Source: Kaistella soli
Lineage (GTDB): Bacteria; Bacteroidota; Bacteroidia; Flavobacteriales; Weeksellaceae
NCBI RefSeq assembly: GCF_019038595.1
Contig: NZ_JAHOPF010000001.1
Span: forward strand, 310,001 to 374,000
DNA length: 64,000 nucleotides
Direction of reading: 5' to 3'
Under the pieces are notes generated by a model. The model was given only the letters and a program-made list of their open reading frames with translations. It searched no databases and was not told where the DNA came from. Below are positions 61,409 to 64,000 of this stretch, piece after piece. A program made the translations under genes and the position numbers. Each line of letters starts with the position of its first letter. Within the stretch, counting starts at the first letter, position 1.

Positions 61409-62826
61409 TGAAACCGAAACTGCAGATATTTGAAAACTTCAGTAGATCACTTTTGCCGCACGAAGCAAGATATTTGCACAGTTTGGGCAATTTTCAGGAT
61501 CCGGAAAAACATGAAGTTTTTAAAACCCTCATTAATAATTCCCTGAATCCTGAAGGTAAAATTCCCTTTAATACCGAGATTGATAAGAGAAAATACTACC
61601 ATATAAAATCTTGGGCTGAAAAAAAACTCATGACCCGTGATGTGGATAAGATCGCAGAATGGCTGCTGGATTTTGATAAAAAGCTTTCCCTGGATTTGGT
61701 GAATGCTGAAGAAGAGCAGCAGATCCTTGATTATGTAAAAAATTACAGAGACATTACTTTCAATTTTCAGATTCTTTATCAGATTATGCGCGATTACCGT
61801 TCTTATCTCCTGATCAGGATGCGTTATGAAGATCACGTGATCATTTCGGATTTTCTTGAAAAATATAAAGATCCGTACAGCCGCGCCATAAAAATTCAGG
61901 AAAAATTGTATCAGGCAACCATTGAAATTACAGATCAGTTTACCCAAAACAAAAGCACTTCGCTGTATTGGGAAAAATGGCTGCATAAAGTTTTTGTTTC
62001 GGAAAACATTAATGGCAATAACCGTTACAAAGCATTTATACTTCTAACTTTTTTATACAATAATACCGGAGATTTAGAAAAACTGCAGCAGATTTTTGAT
62101 GAAATCGACGGGTTTTTCAGTCAGGGAACGCTGTATTGCAGACGGCTGCTTTACAACTATTATTCGAGCAGGGTTCTGCTGCATTCCCGGCAGAGAAATT
62201 ACGAATCAGCGGTATATTACGGGAAACTTTCGATCCGGCAAATGAATGAGGATATCTTGATGTACGTTAACAATTTGGTGTCTATTTATCTTCGTCTGGG
62301 TCAGGATAAAGAAGCTTTAAATTTAATGGAAGAGTACAGAACAGTGTACGAAACCAACCATAATGATTTGCAGAAGATCATCTATATTTCCTATAATCTG
62401 CGTGCGCTTACCGAACTTAATTTAAGCAGGAAAGCTGAAAATATAGGAATCTACTTTCTTCAGAAATATGAATCTGAAATCCTTAAACTCCGCTGGCACC
62501 ACTTTTTTACTTCCTACTTCAATACGCTTTTAAGCAACGAAAACTATGAGGTAATTCTTCAGCTGGACAAGAAATACGGTTTATCCGATTTGGAAGATTT
62601 AAGAAAAAATTCAGCCAGCTACGTTCCCAATATTAAATGGGCGGTTTCCGTCGCAGCTTTTCTGGAGAACAAAATTTCAGCCGATAAACTGTATCATACT
62701 ATTTCTGAAAGCTTTAAAGACTTCAAAATTACCGAGAACAATAACGAACTTCTTGAAAAAAACCTCGTTCTGCTTTCTAAAAACCTTCCGGAACTTAAAG
62801 AATTTTTTAAGTCGCATTTGAAATAA
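61408..62826 (+). CDS. Helical-repeat (TPR-like) protein of unknown function
   Basis: I do not recognise a named family. The 472-residue cytoplasmic protein (no signal peptide or membrane helix) is almost all alpha-helical. The middle, about 195-330, reads like tetratricopeptide-type helix pairs (LTFLYNNTGDLEKLQQIFDEI, YESAVYYGKLSIRQMNEDILMYVNNLVSIYLRLGQDKEALNLMEEY). It is rich in Tyr, Leu, Asn and Lys. The N terminus (LPHEARYLHSLGNFQDPEK) is a distinct conserved-looking part. It is translationally coupled to the upstream hydrolase, so it belongs to the symporter operon, where a scaffold or regulator role is plausible. Confidence 0.7.
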   Translation: MKPKLQIFENFSRSLLPHEARYLHSLGNFQDPEKHEVFKTLINNSLNPEGKIPFNTEIDKRKYYHIKSWAEKKLMTRDVDKIAEWLLDFDKKLSLDLVNAEEEQQILDYVKNYRDITFNFQILYQIMRDYRSYLLIRMRYEDHVIISDFLEKYKDPYSRAIKIQEKLYQATIEITDQFTQNKSTSLYWEKWLHKVFVSENINGNNRYKAFILLTFLYNNTGDLEKLQQIFDEIDGFFSQGTLYCRRLLYNYYSSRVLLHSRQRNYESAVYYGKLSIRQMNEDILMYVNNLVSIYLRLGQDKEALNLMEEYRTVYETNHNDLQKIIYISYNLRALTELNLSRKAENIGIYFLQKYESEILKLRWHHFFTSYFNTLLSNENYEVILQLDKKYGLSDLEDLRKNSASYVPNIKWAVSVAAFLENKISADKLYHTISESFKDFKITENNNELLEKNLVLLSKNLPELKEFFKSHLK

Positions 62827-62976
62827 TTGTACTGGAACAAATGTTCAGGCTTCTGTTTTACTGTTTTCATATTAAGTTCTTCTATAAGTCACATCTCAAA
62901 ATTTTATATTCTGTTAAATGTTCTTAATCAAGTTCACTTATCATTGTATCAACAATTAAAAAAAATTAATACGATT

Positions 62977-64000
62977 ATGAAAAAATCAGTTATTTTGGCA
63001 TCCTTGTTAAGCGTGGTTTTTGTGAGTGCACAGGTTGCTGATTCCACAAGAACACGGGATATCGATGAAGTTACCGTTTCTTCCAGCAGAAAAGTACAGA
63101 AGGTGGTAGATGTGCCTGCAACGGTAAATATTATCAACGCAAAAGATATTCAGCAGTTTACGAGCTTTAATGTCGGCGAACTTGCCGCAAGACAAAAAGG
63201 AGTAGATTTTGTGAGAGCCGGCGTTTTGGGAACAGGAATCAACATCCGTGGGTTTAACTCTGCCTTTAACTCGAAAAACCTCCAGATTACCGATGACAGA
63301 ATTTCAACCCTTGTTGCTACCGGTCTTCCGTTTGGAACTTTCAGTACGGTAATAAAAGAAGATATTGAAAAAGTAGAGATACTTTTGGGTCCTAACGGAA
63401 CACTTTACGGTCCCAATGCACATAACGGTTTGGTGAATACTATTTCTAAAAATCCGTTTAAGTCTCAGGGTACGATCATCGCACTTGGAGCAGGAAACCA
63501 GAACGTTTTAACTTCAAGAATCCGCCATTCGCAGGAAATCAGCAAAAAAATCGCCTATAAACTGGCTTTTGAGCATATTCAGGGAACGGAATTTAATTAC
63601 ACAGACTCAGTTTATGTAAATAACATCGCTTATCCGGAACTTGATTTGGACCGCGATTTCAACAGTACAAAATTCAACGGACAGGTCAACTATAAAGTAG
63701 GTTCGCTTTCAGAATTGGTCGCATATTACGGACACAGTAACAACAATAATATTGCGGTAACGAGTGCCGGAAGGAACCAAATAAAAGACTGGAATATTGA
63801 TGAGCTTCAGTTGAAATATCTTCATCCGAGATTTTTCTTGAATTCCTACTACCAGTGGAGTAATACCGAGGATACTTATGCAATGAACCAGAGAACGCAA
63901 AACTATGTGTCCTTCATTAACGCTGGTTTTTCTCCTGATGTCGCACGGGAGAGATCTTATATGGAACAGTGGTTTGGGGCTTCTCCAACTGCCGGTATAG
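62977..64000 (+). CDS. TonB-dependent receptor, 5' part (cut by window end)
   Basis: The first 341 codons of an outer-membrane TonB-dependent transporter are visible, open to the window edge. A signal peptide (MKKSVILASLLSVVFVSAQ) precedes a TonB box (DIDEVTVSSSRK) and the plug domain (DVPATVNIINAKDIQQF, INIRGFNS, VEILLGPNGTLYGPNAHNGLVNTISKNP). Barrel strands begin around residue 165. There is no N-terminal CarboxypepD_reg domain, so it is a classic receptor rather than a SusC type. It starts 150 bases after the symporter operon. Substrate is unknown. The translation was derived by me from the sequence. Confidence 0.9.
   Translation, partial: MKKSVILASLLSVVFVSAQVADSTRTRDIDEVTVSSSRKVQKVVDVPATVNIINAKDIQQFTSFNVGELAARQKGVDFVRAGVLGTGINIRGFNSAFNSKNLQITDDRISTLVATGLPFGTFSTVIKEDIEKVEILLGPNGTLYGPNAHNGLVNTISKNPFKSQGTIIALGAGNQNVLTSRIRHSQEISKKIAYKLAFEHIQGTEFNYTDSVYVNNIAYPELDLDRDFNSTKFNGQVNYKVGSLSELVAYYGHSNNNNIAVTSAGRNQIKDWNIDELQLKYLHPRFFLNSYYQWSNTEDTYAMNQRTQNYVSFINAGFSPDVARERSYMEQWFGASPTAGI

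Noticed and set aside
61447-61986. Antisense reading frame of 179 codons inside the TPR-like gene
   Set aside because: It lies wholly opposite a well-supported coding frame, has no promoter or family resemblance and a composition typical of antisense frames.
1-64000. tRNA, rRNA, CRISPR arrays, prophage or toxin-antitoxin pairs
   Set aside because: I looked through the gaps between genes and saw no cloverleaf, regular spaced repeat, integrase, or small paired ORFs that would support these.

Overview
The window is AT-rich chromosomal DNA from a member of the Bacteroidota, most likely class Flavobacteriia and close to Chryseobacterium or its relatives (Weeksellaceae). The main evidence is: six secreted enzymes with type IX secretion (T9SS) C-terminal sorting domains; the gliding genes gldF and gldG; an F-type ATPase cluster with atpZ but without atpD/atpC; Bacteroidota-style promoters (TTG, about 20 nt, TAnnTTTG) upstream of many genes; and almost no Shine-Dalgarno signals. 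I see no prophage, integrase, intact insertion sequence, CRISPR array, tRNA or rRNA. It is mostly core genome, densely packed in short operons separated by clear hairpin-T terminators.

Layout. 1-3.6 kb: the 3' end of a PBP4-type D,D-carboxypeptidase, a secreted M1 peptidase and kbl. 3.6-8.4 kb (minus): a sulfate-assimilation cluster made of an Rrf2 regulator, cysH (APS-reductase type), cysD, cysN and a membrane transporter fused to a degenerate siroheme-synthase-like domain. A palindrome sits on the cysH promoter. 8.5-12 kb: a DUF4268 gene, then hemJ, gldF and gldG on the minus strand. 12-16.7 kb: a tandem pair of secreted metalloproteases. 16.8-21.5 kb: SAM hydrolase, phoH, two small outer-membrane barrels and ffh. 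21.6-27.5 kb: the ATP synthase operon atpZ-(atpI-like)-B-E-F-H-A-G, with two intercistronic hairpins. 27.6-31.1 kb: a CNNM/CorC-type transporter, clpS, a rhomboid protease, a GC-rich palindromic intergenic element and prmC. 31.3-37.1 kb: an NlpC/P60 lipoprotein, dapD and a four-gene glycan-type operon. 37.2-41.7 kb (minus): a secreted M28 peptidase and thrS-infC-rpmI-rplT. 41.9-46.3 kb: an unusual NRAMP-family transporter, then thioredoxin-like, DUF4230, NTP-pyrophosphohydrolase and acyl-CoA dehydrogenase genes. 46.5-53.7 kb: a secreted endonuclease I, a membrane-anchored helix-hairpin-helix repeat protein, a MerR regulator, a DEAD-box helicase and rpsA. 53.9-64 kb: a secreted M36 peptidase, rplS, an overlapping operon (symporter, acyl-CoA-ligase-like enzyme, alpha/beta hydrolase, helical-repeat protein) and the 5' part of a TonB-dependent receptor cut by the window end.

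How the genes work together. Secreted proteases and a nuclease degrade external polymers, and a TonB receptor and a symporter may import products. CysH/D/N take sulfate to sulfite. The ATPase, HemJ and acyl-CoA dehydrogenase belong to energy metabolism. The ribosomal and SRP genes are housekeeping.

I did not find an obvious new defence system or mobile system. The best leads are the palindromic repeat element near 30.1 kb, the fused siroheme-like/TauE protein with its operator-controlled cys operon, the DPSG-type NRAMP, the hairpin after atpE, and the 57-62.8 kb operon.
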